In this document: piece by piece, positions 45,718 through 56,373 of the stretch
Numbering within the stretch: position 1 is the stretch's first letter
How the letters are laid out: each line of letters begins with the position of its first letter
Source of the DNA: Methylobacterium mesophilicum
GTDB lineage: Bacteria > Pseudomonadota > Alphaproteobacteria > Rhizobiales > Beijerinckiaceae
Length of the DNA stretch: 64,000 bases
Direction: 5' to 3'
NCBI RefSeq assembly: GCF_022179445.1
Contig: NZ_BPQU01000006.1
Span: 124,001 to 188,000 of the forward strand
Notes under the pieces: generated by a model
Told to the model about the DNA's origin: nothing
The model's database searches: none
The model's input: the letters and a program-made list of their open reading frames with translations, nothing else
Translations under genes and position numbers: made by a program

Positions 45718-46014
45718 ATGATGGGCGTTGAGATCACCCCTGCCTTACATGAGGCCATCGATGCGATCGTGCGCGCGCAGCTCGGTCGCTTCGGAGTGCG
45801 TGATGTCGAGGCGATCGCGGATGAGGATGCGGGTGGAGATCCGATCATCCAGGTCAGGGTCCACTATAACGATTCCGCGTCCGAGCCTGACCCTCGAATC
45901 GCATCCGAGACGCTTACGAAGCTGAACGACAGGCTGTTCGAGTTGCGGGAACCGCGATTCGCCTATTTACGGCACATGGTTCCGGAAGCGACCCCGAGCC
46001 CGCGTCCCCGCTAA
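45718..46014 (+). CDS. Small acidic protein paired with the HEPN gene
   Basis: A 98-residue protein starting at one of two adjacent ATGs (45718 or 45721). It has an acidic central strand region (VEAIADEDAGGDPIIQVRVHYND) and a helix (ASETLTKLNDRLFELREPRF). The catalytic GS-x10-D motif of MNT nucleotidyltransferases is not seen, although the size and position resemble the partner of HEPN toxins. Its stop overlaps the next start by one base (TAATG). Confidence 0.65.
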   Translation: MMGVEITPALHEAIDAIVRAQLGRFGVRDVEAIADEDAGGDPIIQVRVHYNDSASEPDPRIASETLTKLNDRLFELREPRFAYLRHMVPEATPSPRPR

Positions 46015-46478
46015 TGAGCCGGGAGCTTCTCGGAACGGCACGACGGCTCGCGAAGGCCAGTGTCGGCAGGCCGCGGCAATCGGATCTGAAGCGGGCGATC
46101 AGTACCGCCTATTACGCGCTCTTCCATGCGCTCGCGCGGGATTGTGCGGACAGACTGGCCGGAACGGGGCGGGACCGGCCAGACAAAGCGTGGCGCCATA
46201 CGTATCGCGCGTTGAATCACGGAGATGCCAGAAGCGCATGCAAACAATTGCGCAGTTTTGGTTTTCCCAATGACCTGATCCGGGTTGGCGATGTCTTCCA
46301 GGGTCTTCAGGTGCAGCGGCATAGCGCCGACTACGATCCCACACACCGTGTGACCCGTGCCGATGCCTTGACGGCGATCGCGCAGGCCGAGGACGGTATC
46401 GCGAAACTGGAAGCGACCGCCTCCAAGGATCGCATTGCGTTCGCCGTCCAACTTTTGCTGAAGCAGAGGATGTCGTGA
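46014..46478 (+). CDS. HEPN-like domain protein
   Basis: A 154-residue all-helical protein. The segment SDLKRAISTAYYALFHALARDCAD (residues 23-46, in part) is the typical first core helix pair of HEPN domains, and RALNH (Arg65-His69) and QRHSADYDP follow. HEPN ribonucleases use an R-x4-6-H motif; here the spacing R-x3-H is short, but RHTYRALNH (Arg61-His69, R-x7-H) and RHTYRALNH variants leave the catalytic pair uncertain. Coupled to the small acidic gene, suggesting a toxin-antitoxin-type unit. Confidence 0.75.
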   Translation: MSRELLGTARRLAKASVGRPRQSDLKRAISTAYYALFHALARDCADRLAGTGRDRPDKAWRHTYRALNHGDARSACKQLRSFGFPNDLIRVGDVFQGLQVQRHSADYDPTHRVTRADALTAIAQAEDGIAKLEATASKDRIAFAVQLLLKQRMS

Positions 46479-46538
46479 TCGCGAGGGCAAAAGATTGGCA
46501 TTGCTCTCCGTATCCAGCCCCCTTCGTCGAAAGATCCC

Positions 46539-47072
46539 TCACCCCGCCTTCCGTGCCGCCGCGTCGAGCTGGCCCGGGGTCGCCTGGGCGCCCATGGCCC
46601 GGGCCATGTCGGCGGCGCTCTGGCCGGCGGCATCGCGAAAGTCCGGGTCGGCGCCGTGCTCCAGCAGCAGCGCCACCATCTCGGTGCGGTCGAACATCGC
46701 CGCGGTCATCAGGGCGGTCCGGCTGCCGGTGCCGGTGCCGTCCACGGCGGCGCCGTGCTGGAGCAGCAGCCGGGCGATGGCGATGTCGTTCTTGAACGCC
46801 GCGCCGGCCAGAGGCGTCTGGCCGCGATCGTTGGCGAGTTCCGGGTCGCCGCCGGCCTCCAGGATCACCCGGGTGGCGTCCGCCTGGCCGTTATAGGCCG
46901 CGAGCATCAGCAGGCTGTCGCCCTTGTCGTTGCGCAGGTTCGCCGGCAGCCCCTGCCCGAACAGCTCCGCCAGCTCGTCGGCATGGCCCATCCGGGCGAA
47001 CTGGAAGACCCGGCCCGCGAAGGCCAGGGTCGCGTCGTCGAGGGCCGGGGGCGTGTTCGTCTCGGAATTCAT
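46539..47072 (-). CDS. Ankyrin repeat protein
   Basis: A 177-residue protein with about four ankyrin repeats: NDKGDSLLMLAAYNGQADATRVILEAGGDPE, NDRGQTPLAGAAFKNDIAIARLLLQHGAAVD and TGSRTALMTAAMFDRTEMVALLLEHGADPDF (in part). No signal peptide. Likely a protein-binding adaptor; the partner is unknown. Confidence 0.92.
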   Translation of the reverse strand: MNSETNTPPALDDATLAFAGRVFQFARMGHADELAELFGQGLPANLRNDKGDSLLMLAAYNGQADATRVILEAGGDPELANDRGQTPLAGAAFKNDIAIARLLLQHGAAVDGTGTGSRTALMTAAMFDRTEMVALLLEHGADPDFRDAAGQSAADMARAMGAQATPGQLDAAARKAG

Positions 47073-47212
47073 CGTCGCTCGCCTGCTTCACTCACCGGCG
47101 GATCTGGGATGGGACCCATCTCCGTCCGGCACCCCACGGGAACGTTTTCCCCCGGATGCTCGTTGCAGCCGCCACCCGGGCCGTGATGGCCCGATCCGTC
47201 GCCGGAGCGAGC

Positions 47213-47431
47213 ATGCCGCGCCCCTATGAGCCCTTCGCCGATGCGTTGCGCATCGCCCGCGACATCGTCCGCGACCGGGTCGGTGCGGTGACGCGGGCGG
47301 CCGTGCAGGCGGATCCCCATGCCTACGACGAGGCCTGCGACGCCCTGGCGCTCCGGATCGCCGAGGCGCTGGTGGACGAGGGCGAGGCGGTGGCGAGCCG
47401 CTATGCCGGTTGGGACGACCGGGCCGCCTGA
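47213..47431 (+). CDS. Small hypothetical protein
   Basis: A 72-residue acidic helical protein (YEPFADALRIARDIVRDRV). ATG 47213 with GGAG 6 bases upstream is preferred to ATG 47156. It ends 11 bases before the end of convergent uvrB. No family recognised. Confidence 0.55.
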   Translation: MPRPYEPFADALRIARDIVRDRVGAVTRAAVQADPHAYDEACDALALRIAEALVDEGEAVASRYAGWDDRAA

Positions 47432-47442
47432 AGTCCGCACGG

Positions 47443-50202
<2,760 letters not shown>

Positions 50203-50283
50203 GGCACCAATATGGGCCCCGCACGCGCCGCGAGAAACCCTCGGGGCTGCGGAGTTTTCAAGCTTTCACGGGGGAGCCCGCCG

Positions 50284-50769
50284 ATGACCGCACCGATCCA
50301 TCCCGAGACCCGCATCGGGCACGTCCACCTCAAGGTGGCCGACCTCGACCGGGCGCTGGGCTTCTATTGCGGAATCCTCGGCCTCGGCCTGACCCAGCGC
50401 TACGGCGAGCGCGCCGCCTTCGTCGCGGCCGGGGGCTACCACCACCATATCGGCCTCAACACCTGGGAGAGCCTCGGCGGTCCGCCGCCCGCGCCGGGGA
50501 CCACCGGCCTGTACCACCTCGCCCTGCTCTACCCGACCCGGGCCGCCCTGGCGGATGCCCTGCGCCGGGTCGAGGCGGCCGGCATCCCCCTCGACGGCGC
50601 CAGCGACCACGGGGTCAGCGAGGCCCTGTACCTGCGCGATCCGGACGGCAACGGCGTCGAGCTCTACCGGGACCGGCCGGAGGCGGAGTGGCCCCGCGAT
50701 CCGGACGGCGCCCTGCGGATGGTCACGGCCCCGCTCGATCTCGACGCTCTTCGCCGCGAAAATGGATAA
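50284..50769 (+). CDS. VOC family (glyoxalase/extradiol dioxygenase-like) protein
   Basis: A 161-residue protein with a metal-binding VOC domain: TRIGHVHLKVADLDRALGFYCGILGL, HHHIGLNTWES, LYHLALLYP and LYLRDPDGNGVELYRDRPEAEWP. The pattern matches CatE-like single-domain members. Substrate unknown. ATG 50284 has GGGGGAG upstream. Confidence 0.88.
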   Translation: MTAPIHPETRIGHVHLKVADLDRALGFYCGILGLGLTQRYGERAAFVAAGGYHHHIGLNTWESLGGPPPAPGTTGLYHLALLYPTRAALADALRRVEAAGIPLDGASDHGVSEALYLRDPDGNGVELYRDRPEAEWPRDPDGALRMVTAPLDLDALRRENG

Positions 50770-50885
50770 TTACAACTCTTAGGTAGAATTCACCGTGCTT
50801 TGGCCTGGACCGGCACGGTCGATGCTGAGAAAATTCGGTCCCATCGACCGGTGAATTGGCTTGCGGCGGCCGGAGCCCGCCGGTA

Positions 50886-50900
50886 CTTTGCGGTGCAAAG
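50886..50900. promoter_or_regulatory. Inverted repeat, likely operator of the membrane protein/regulator pair
   Basis: CTTTGC-GGT-GCAAAG, perfect 6-base arms with a 3-base spacer, 28 bases upstream of the membrane protein start at 50928. The downstream partner gene encodes a winged-helix protein, so autoregulation is plausible. Confidence 0.4.
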
Positions 50901-50927
50901 CATGATGCAGGGCGGGGGCTGAAGCTC

Positions 50928-51545
50928 ATGCAGGACCTGGACAAGGCGCTGGCCGACATCGTCGCGATCCGGTCGCAGATCGCCCGCGATACCGCGTTCC
51001 GCGGCCTGGGCGCGGCCACCGTGGCGGGGACCGGCGGCCTGTCGCTCGCCTGCGCGGTGGGCCAAGCCCTCTGGCTCGGCGATCCCGCGGCCCGGCCGGC
51101 CCTGTTCTTCGGCCTGTGGATCGGTGCCGCCCTGGTGGCGTTCGCCCTGATCGGGGTCGAGGCGGTCCGGCGCAGCCGCCGGCTCCATTCCGGCCTCGCC
51201 GACGCGATGGTGTGGAACGCCATCGAGGTGTTCATGCCGGCCGCCGGCACCGGGGCGTGCCTGGCCCTGGTGATCGCCCGCTTCGCTCCGGAAGAGGTCT
51301 GGATGCTGCCCGGCCTGTGGCAGGTGCTGGTCGGGCTAGGCCTGTTCGCCTCGGCGCGGATCCTGCCCCGGGCGGTCCAGGGGGTCGGCGCCTGGTACCT
51401 GCTCACCGGCCTCGCCGCGCTGGCGATCGCGGCCGAGACCCGCACCCTGTCGCCCTGGACCATGGGGCTCCCCTTCGTGGTCGGCCAGATCTGGCTGGCC
51501 GGCCTCATCCATCGCGGCGCCCGGGCCTTCGATGATGACCTCTGA
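50928..51545 (+). CDS. Integral membrane protein
   Basis: A 205-residue protein with five to six hydrophobic segments after a short cytoplasmic helix (MQDLDKALADIVAIRSQIA). It overlaps the winged-helix gene by 14 bases. Such membrane protein-regulator pairs recur in bacteria with unknown role. Confidence 0.75.
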   Translation: MQDLDKALADIVAIRSQIARDTAFRGLGAATVAGTGGLSLACAVGQALWLGDPAARPALFFGLWIGAALVAFALIGVEAVRRSRRLHSGLADAMVWNAIEVFMPAAGTGACLALVIARFAPEEVWMLPGLWQVLVGLGLFASARILPRAVQGVGAWYLLTGLAALAIAAETRTLSPWTMGLPFVVGQIWLAGLIHRGARAFDDDL

Positions 51546-51921
51546 CCGCGACGACGGACGGTTCTCCTACGAGGGGCTGGACCGGATCATCCACGAGCGG
51601 GCGCGGCTCAGCGTGCTCACCTCCCTGGTGGCCCACCCCAAGGGCCTGCCCTTCCCCGACCTCAAGCGCCTGTGCGGGCTGACCGACGGCAACCTGAGCC
51701 GCCACCTGGCCGTGCTCAGCGAGGCCGACCTGGTGAGCCTCGAAAAGGGGTTTTCGCTCAACCGGACGCAGACGGTGTGCCGGATGACGCCGACCGGGCG
51801 CCGGCGCTTCATCTTCTATCTCGGCGTGCTCGAGCAGGTGGTGCGCGACGCGGCGGCGGCGGCCGAGCGAAGTCCGGACGGCGGGGTGCGCGGCCTCGAT
51901 CCGGCCACGAAACCGGCCTGA
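51532..51921 (+). CDS. Winged-helix transcriptional regulator
   Basis: A 129-residue protein: LSVLTSLVAHPKGLPFPDLKRLCGLTDGNLSRHLAVLSEADLVSLEKGF is an ArsR/MarR-like helix-turn-helix with wing (residues about 25-75). No metal cysteines. It probably controls its own operon through the inverted repeat at 50886. Confidence 0.87.
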   Translation: MMTSDRDDGRFSYEGLDRIIHERARLSVLTSLVAHPKGLPFPDLKRLCGLTDGNLSRHLAVLSEADLVSLEKGFSLNRTQTVCRMTPTGRRRFIFYLGVLEQVVRDAAAAAERSPDGGVRGLDPATKPA

Positions 51922-51998
51922 GAACGCCGGATCGCGCAGAGACTCTCAACGCAAACCGAATAAACCTCAGCGATACGCCCATGCCGGGAGACTTTACG

Positions 51999-52721
51999 AT
52001 GCAAAGCGAAGCGGGGCCGGGGGGGCTGCACGCCGCGATCATCATGGACGGCAACGGGCGCTGGGCGACGCAGCGCGGCCTGCCGCGTCTGGCCGGCCAC
52101 CATCGCGGCGTCGAGGCGATCCGGCGCACCGCCGAGGCCTGCCCGGATCTCGGCATCGGCACGCTCACGCTCTACGCCTTCTCGGCCGACAACTGGCAGC
52201 GCCCCGACGACGAGGTCGGCGGCCTGATGCGGCTGCTGCGCTCCTACCTGCGCAACGAGACCCAGCGGCTCGCCCGCACCGGCACCCGGCTCAGCGTCGT
52301 GGGCCGGCGCGACCGCCTGCCCCGGGGCATCCCGGAGGCGATCGCGGCCGCCGAGGCGGCCACGGCGGCCGGCACCCGCCTGCACCTGCGGATCTGCGTC
52401 GACTATTCCGCCCGGGACGCGATCATCGCGGCGGCGCAGGCGCTCCAGGGCGGCGACGCCTCCCGGGAGAGTTTCGGCGCGCTGGTGGCCGGGCAGATGC
52501 ACGGCTCGCCGGTGGACGTGGACCTCGTGATCCGCACCGGCGGCGAGCAGCGCCTGTCGGATTTCCTGCTGTGGGAGGCGGCCTATGCCGAACTCCACTT
52601 CACCGACCGGATGTGGCCGGATTTCGGCCCCGACGACCTCGCCACGGCGATCGCCGACTTCGCCCGCCGGGATCGCCGCTTCGGCGGCCTGAAGGCGCCC
52701 GCGGTTCCGGCGGCGGCCTGA
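51999..52721 (+). CDS. uppS: Isoprenyl transferase (undecaprenyl diphosphate synthase family)
   Basis: A 240-residue protein with the cis-prenyltransferase motifs: AAIIMDGNGRWA (catalytic Asp17), LTLYAFSADNWQRP and DLVIRTGGEQRLSDFLLWEAAYAELHF. It makes polyprenyl diphosphate carriers. It is not next to cdsA or dxr as the housekeeping copy usually is, so it may be a second isoprenyl transferase. ATG 51999 with GGGAG 10 bases upstream is taken as start. Confidence 0.9.
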   Translation: MQSEAGPGGLHAAIIMDGNGRWATQRGLPRLAGHHRGVEAIRRTAEACPDLGIGTLTLYAFSADNWQRPDDEVGGLMRLLRSYLRNETQRLARTGTRLSVVGRRDRLPRGIPEAIAAAEAATAAGTRLHLRICVDYSARDAIIAAAQALQGGDASRESFGALVAGQMHGSPVDVDLVIRTGGEQRLSDFLLWEAAYAELHFTDRMWPDFGPDDLATAIADFARRDRRFGGLKAPAVPAAA

Positions 52722-52770
52722 CCCCCGGCCCGCTTGACGGGCGCGCCGGCTCAGGCAGAGGCTTTTCGCC

Positions 52771-54054
52771 ATGACCGAGACCCGCACGACTGAAACGCTC
52801 GCCAACCGCCGCGTCCTCCTCGTCATCGGCGGCGGCATCGCGGCCTACAAGGCCCTCGACCTGATCCGGCGCCTGCGCGAGCGGGGCGCCAGCGTCTGCC
52901 CGGTGCTGACTGCGGGCGCGCAGGAATTCGTGACGCCGCTCGCCGCCGCGGCGCTCGCGGGCGAGCGGGCCCATACCGACCTGTTCGACCGGGCCGAGGA
53001 GGCCGATATCGGCCACATCAAGCTGGCCCGACAGGCGGATGCCGTCGTGGTGGCGCCGGCCACCGCCAACCTGATGGCCCGGATGGCGGGCGGCCACGCC
53101 GCCGACCTCGCGACCACGATCCTGCTGGCCACAACCCTGCCGATCCTGATCGCGCCGGCCATGAACGTGCAGATGTGGGCGCATCCGGCGACCCGCCGCA
53201 ACCGCGCCACCCTGGAGGGCGACGGGATCCGCCTCGTCGGGCCCAATGCCGGCAAGATGGCCGAGGCGGAGACCGGCCCCGGCCGCATGGCCGAGCCCAA
53301 CGAGATCGCCGACGCCGTCGAGCGGATGCTGGGCGAGGCGGGCGCCGGGGCCCCGGGCCTCGGCTTCCTGTCGGGCCGCCAGGGCGCGCCCGCCCGCCCC
53401 CTTGCCGGAAAGCGGGTTCTGGTGACCTCCGGGCCGACCCACGAGCCGATCGATCCGGTGCGCTACCTCGCCAACCGGTCCTCCGGGCGCCAGGGCCACG
53501 CGATCGCGGCCGCGGCCGCCCAGGCCGGCGCCCGCGTGACGCTGGTCTCCGGGCCGGTCTCGATCCCGGATCCCGCCGGCGTCGCCGTGGTGCGGGTCGA
53601 GACCGCCCGGGACATGCTCGCGGCGGTCGAGGCCGCCCTGCCCGCCGACATCGCGATCTTCGCGGCCGCGGTGGCCGACTGGCGCCCCGAGACGGAGGCC
53701 GGCGCGAAGAAGATCAAGAAGGACGGCGCCGGCCCGGTGCCGATGCCGCTGGTCGAGAACCCCGATATCCTCGCCACCGTCGCGCGTCTGGAGGCCGGGC
53801 GCCCCCCCCTGGTGGTCGGCTTCGCCGCCGAGACCGACACGGTGCTGGACCACGCCCGGGCCAAGATCGTCCGGAAGGGCTGCGATCTGATCGTCGCCAA
53901 CGACGTCTCGGCCGCGGGCGGCGTCATGGGCGGGACCGACAACACGGTCCACCTGATCCACCGCGACGGCGCGCTGGAGACCTGGCCGCGCCTCGGCAAG
54001 GACGAGGTCGCCCGCCGGCTCGTCGCGCATCTGGCCGGCCTGCTGGCGCGCTGA
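52771..54054 (+). CDS. coaBC: Bifunctional phosphopantothenoylcysteine decarboxylase/phosphopantothenate-cysteine ligase
   Basis: A 427-residue protein. CoaC part: RVLLVIGGGIAAYKALDLIRRL, HIKLARQADAVVVAPATANLMARMA, PAMNVQMWAHPAT. CoaB part: LAGKRVLVTSGPTHEPIDPVRYLANRSSG, AAVADWRPE, KIKK. It converts phosphopantothenate to phosphopantetheine for coenzyme A. Confidence 0.97.
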   Translation: MTETRTTETLANRRVLLVIGGGIAAYKALDLIRRLRERGASVCPVLTAGAQEFVTPLAAAALAGERAHTDLFDRAEEADIGHIKLARQADAVVVAPATANLMARMAGGHAADLATTILLATTLPILIAPAMNVQMWAHPATRRNRATLEGDGIRLVGPNAGKMAEAETGPGRMAEPNEIADAVERMLGEAGAGAPGLGFLSGRQGAPARPLAGKRVLVTSGPTHEPIDPVRYLANRSSGRQGHAIAAAAAQAGARVTLVSGPVSIPDPAGVAVVRVETARDMLAAVEAALPADIAIFAAAVADWRPETEAGAKKIKKDGAGPVPMPLVENPDILATVARLEAGRPPLVVGFAAETDTVLDHARAKIVRKGCDLIVANDVSAAGGVMGGTDNTVHLIHRDGALETWPRLGKDEVARRLVAHLAGLLAR

Positions 54055-54467
54055 GCCGGCCTCGGACCCGCAGAACCGGCCGCGCGAAGCCGATTTCGCC
54101 GCGGGTGTGGCGGCGAATCCTCGCCCGTCTTGACGCCGCGCGGGCTTCCCGAAGCCCGCGCCGGAGCAAGACGCAGCGGACGAAGACCGATGCGAATGCG
54201 GTCACGGTGGGCCTTGCTGGGCGGGGATTGTCCGCCCGTCGCTCTATCGGCCGCCTCGATCTCTGTATCGATCGATGAAAGCGTATTGAAAATCGATTAT
54301 CCGCCGCTCGACATTTCAAAATGATCCAAACTAAGTCTCGCTGGCGAATTCAAGGTCTCTGACGTTCCAAGATAAGTCGCCCTCAAAAGCTTGCAATCTG
54401 CGGTTTTACCAGGCTGTAACCCCATGGCGCCGAACAGAAAACTGTCGGCTCGGGGGCGTTATGGATC
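54055..54467. other. Intergenic region upstream of the porin gene
   Basis: The right two-thirds are AT-richer than average. No gene is supported; a weak TTGCAA-N18-TGTAAC pair near 54390 could be a promoter, with low weight. Confidence 0.4.
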
Positions 54468-55901
54468 ATGGAACGTAGACTTCTTTCGGGATGGGCGGCC
54501 ACTCTGCTTGTCATCGCGGCCGGTCCTCTTGTCGGAACGGCGCAGGCACAGCCTTCGGCGCCTCGAAATACGGAAGAATCGACGATCCTGCCGGATCCGA
54601 ATGCGCCGCAGCGCCTCCCGCTGGATCGGCCGTCGACGCCCGCGCCGGACACCCGCCCCGCCGTCGGCTCGGTGGATCCGCGCAACGTCGGCCCGAAATT
54701 CGGCCTGCTCGGGAATCTCGGCGGCGTCCGCGACCGGCTCTGGGAACACGGGATCCTGCTCAACCTGGGCTACGTCTACGAGGGCGCCACGAACGCGGCC
54801 GGCGGGGACCGCACGCTGGCGCGCGGTGCCGCCCAGTTCGTCGCCAAGGGCCTGTTCGACTTCGAGAAGATGTTCGGCCTGGAAGGCGGGTCGGGCGTGG
54901 TCACGCTCAGCCACAGGCACGGCCGCGACCTGACCCAGGACGCGCATCTCGGCACCCAGACCAGCGTCGAGGAGATCTACGGCCGCGGCCGCATCTGGCG
55001 ACTGAGCCAGTTCTGGTACGATCAGAAGTTCGGCCCGTTGGTGGACCTGAAGATCGGTCGGATGCCGTCGAGCGACGACTTCGCCGGCTTCGCCTGCGAG
55101 TTCCAGCTCAACGCCCTGTGCGGCGCCCCGACCGGCAAGATCGCCGGCAACTACATCTACAACTATCCGGTCAGCCAGTGGGCGACCCGCCTGCGGGTCG
55201 GCACGGCGGACACGGCCTACGTCCAGGTCGGCGCCTACCAGGTCAATCCGGACAACCTCGTCGACGGCTTCAGCTTCAACTTCAGCAAGGGCACCGGCGC
55301 CCTGATCCTGTCCGAGGCGGGCTGGTTCCCGAAGGTCGGCGGCGCGGGCTACGCCGGCAGCTACAAGGTCGGCGGCTGGCACGAGACCAGCGGCGGCAAC
55401 GACGTCTACCTGAACGACCGGCGCCTGCCCTTCCCCATGTACCGGGGACAGCCGCTGCATCACGACGGCCGGGACGGCCTGTATTTCGTCGGCGTCCAGG
55501 AGGTCTACCGCCCGGATCCCGCCAACACCGTCCGCAACGTCTCGGCCTTCGTCCGGGCCGTGGCCAGCGACCGGGACACCTCGGTCTACTCGGCCCAGGT
55601 GACGGGCGGGTTCGTCTACAAGGGCTGGTGCGCGGAGCGTCCCAACGACTGGATCGGCTTCGGCGTCGGCCAGACGACCCCGAATCCCCGGGCGGTCGAG
55701 GCCATCGCGCTGAGCAACCTGGTCGGCCGGACCAGCCGGCGGCTGCCGTGGCAGGAACGCTTCGTCGAGGCGTTCTACAGCATCGCGGTGACCGACAACG
55801 TCGTCGTCCGACCCAACATCCAGTACATCACCCGGCGGGCCACGCCGGAGCAGAAGCCCGACGTCGTGGTGTTCGGCCTGACCTCGCTGATCACCTTCTG
55901 A
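54468..55901 (+). CDS. Carbohydrate porin, OprB family
   Basis: A 477-residue outer-membrane protein: signal peptide (LLSGWAATLLVIAAGPLVGTAQA), then a beta-barrel with alternating hydrophobic strands and the OprB pattern NLGYVYEGATNAAGG, DLKIGRMPSSDDFAGFACEFQLNALCG and the C-terminal aromatic-ended strand VVVFGLTSLITF. OprB porins favour glucose and other sugars. Confidence 0.92.
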   Translation: MERRLLSGWAATLLVIAAGPLVGTAQAQPSAPRNTEESTILPDPNAPQRLPLDRPSTPAPDTRPAVGSVDPRNVGPKFGLLGNLGGVRDRLWEHGILLNLGYVYEGATNAAGGDRTLARGAAQFVAKGLFDFEKMFGLEGGSGVVTLSHRHGRDLTQDAHLGTQTSVEEIYGRGRIWRLSQFWYDQKFGPLVDLKIGRMPSSDDFAGFACEFQLNALCGAPTGKIAGNYIYNYPVSQWATRLRVGTADTAYVQVGAYQVNPDNLVDGFSFNFSKGTGALILSEAGWFPKVGGAGYAGSYKVGGWHETSGGNDVYLNDRRLPFPMYRGQPLHHDGRDGLYFVGVQEVYRPDPANTVRNVSAFVRAVASDRDTSVYSAQVTGGFVYKGWCAERPNDWIGFGVGQTTPNPRAVEAIALSNLVGRTSRRLPWQERFVEAFYSIAVTDNVVVRPNIQYITRRATPEQKPDVVVFGLTSLITF

Positions 55902-56373
55902 GTGCCCCGCCGCCCGGTTCCCGTCGCACGGCGGGCCGGGCCGACGAAGGCCTTGAACGCCCCCGCGGTGGGGAGGGGCCGGGGGTGGAGGCCGCAGGAT
56001 CGCGCGGAGACGCGCCATCCGAACCACCCCCACCTCCACTTCCCCCGCCAGGGGAGGAGAGAGCCCTCGGCGCACCCTGCGTGGCCATCGTAACCCGCAC
56101 GGCGGTGGCGCATCATGGAACGCCCCACCCCGGCGCGAAGATCAGTGACCCGCCGGAATGCGAGCGTAAAGACAAAGTTAAACAGCTTTCAATTGAAACG
56201 AAGTCGACAAAATTCTCCGACCGATGCGGTTTCGACACGGAATAGTTCAAGCACCGATTGTCATCCAGCGACACAGTTAAGAGTGAGATCAAGAAGTTTC
56301 ACGGCCGTAACATTCGACAAATGGTTCCGTATCGGACATGACCGCGCGACCGTCGGGTTTCTGGAGTTGTGCG
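55902..56373. other. Intergenic region with a GC-rich inverted repeat
   Basis: Contains the repeat at 55961-56060 and, from 56160 on, AT-richer sequence before the chemoreceptor gene with an incomplete CtrA-like word pair (TTAA-N7-TCAA near 56179). No gene is supported. Confidence 0.4.
55961..56060. repeat. Imperfect GC-rich inverted repeat
   Basis: A G-rich arm (GGTGGGGAGGGGCCGGGGGT at 55967-55986) pairs imperfectly with a C-rich arm (CCACCCCCACCTCCAC at 56024-56039) across a spacer holding CGCGCGGAGACGCGCC. The layout resembles the element at 2729-2831. The repeat family was not identified. Confidence 0.4.
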
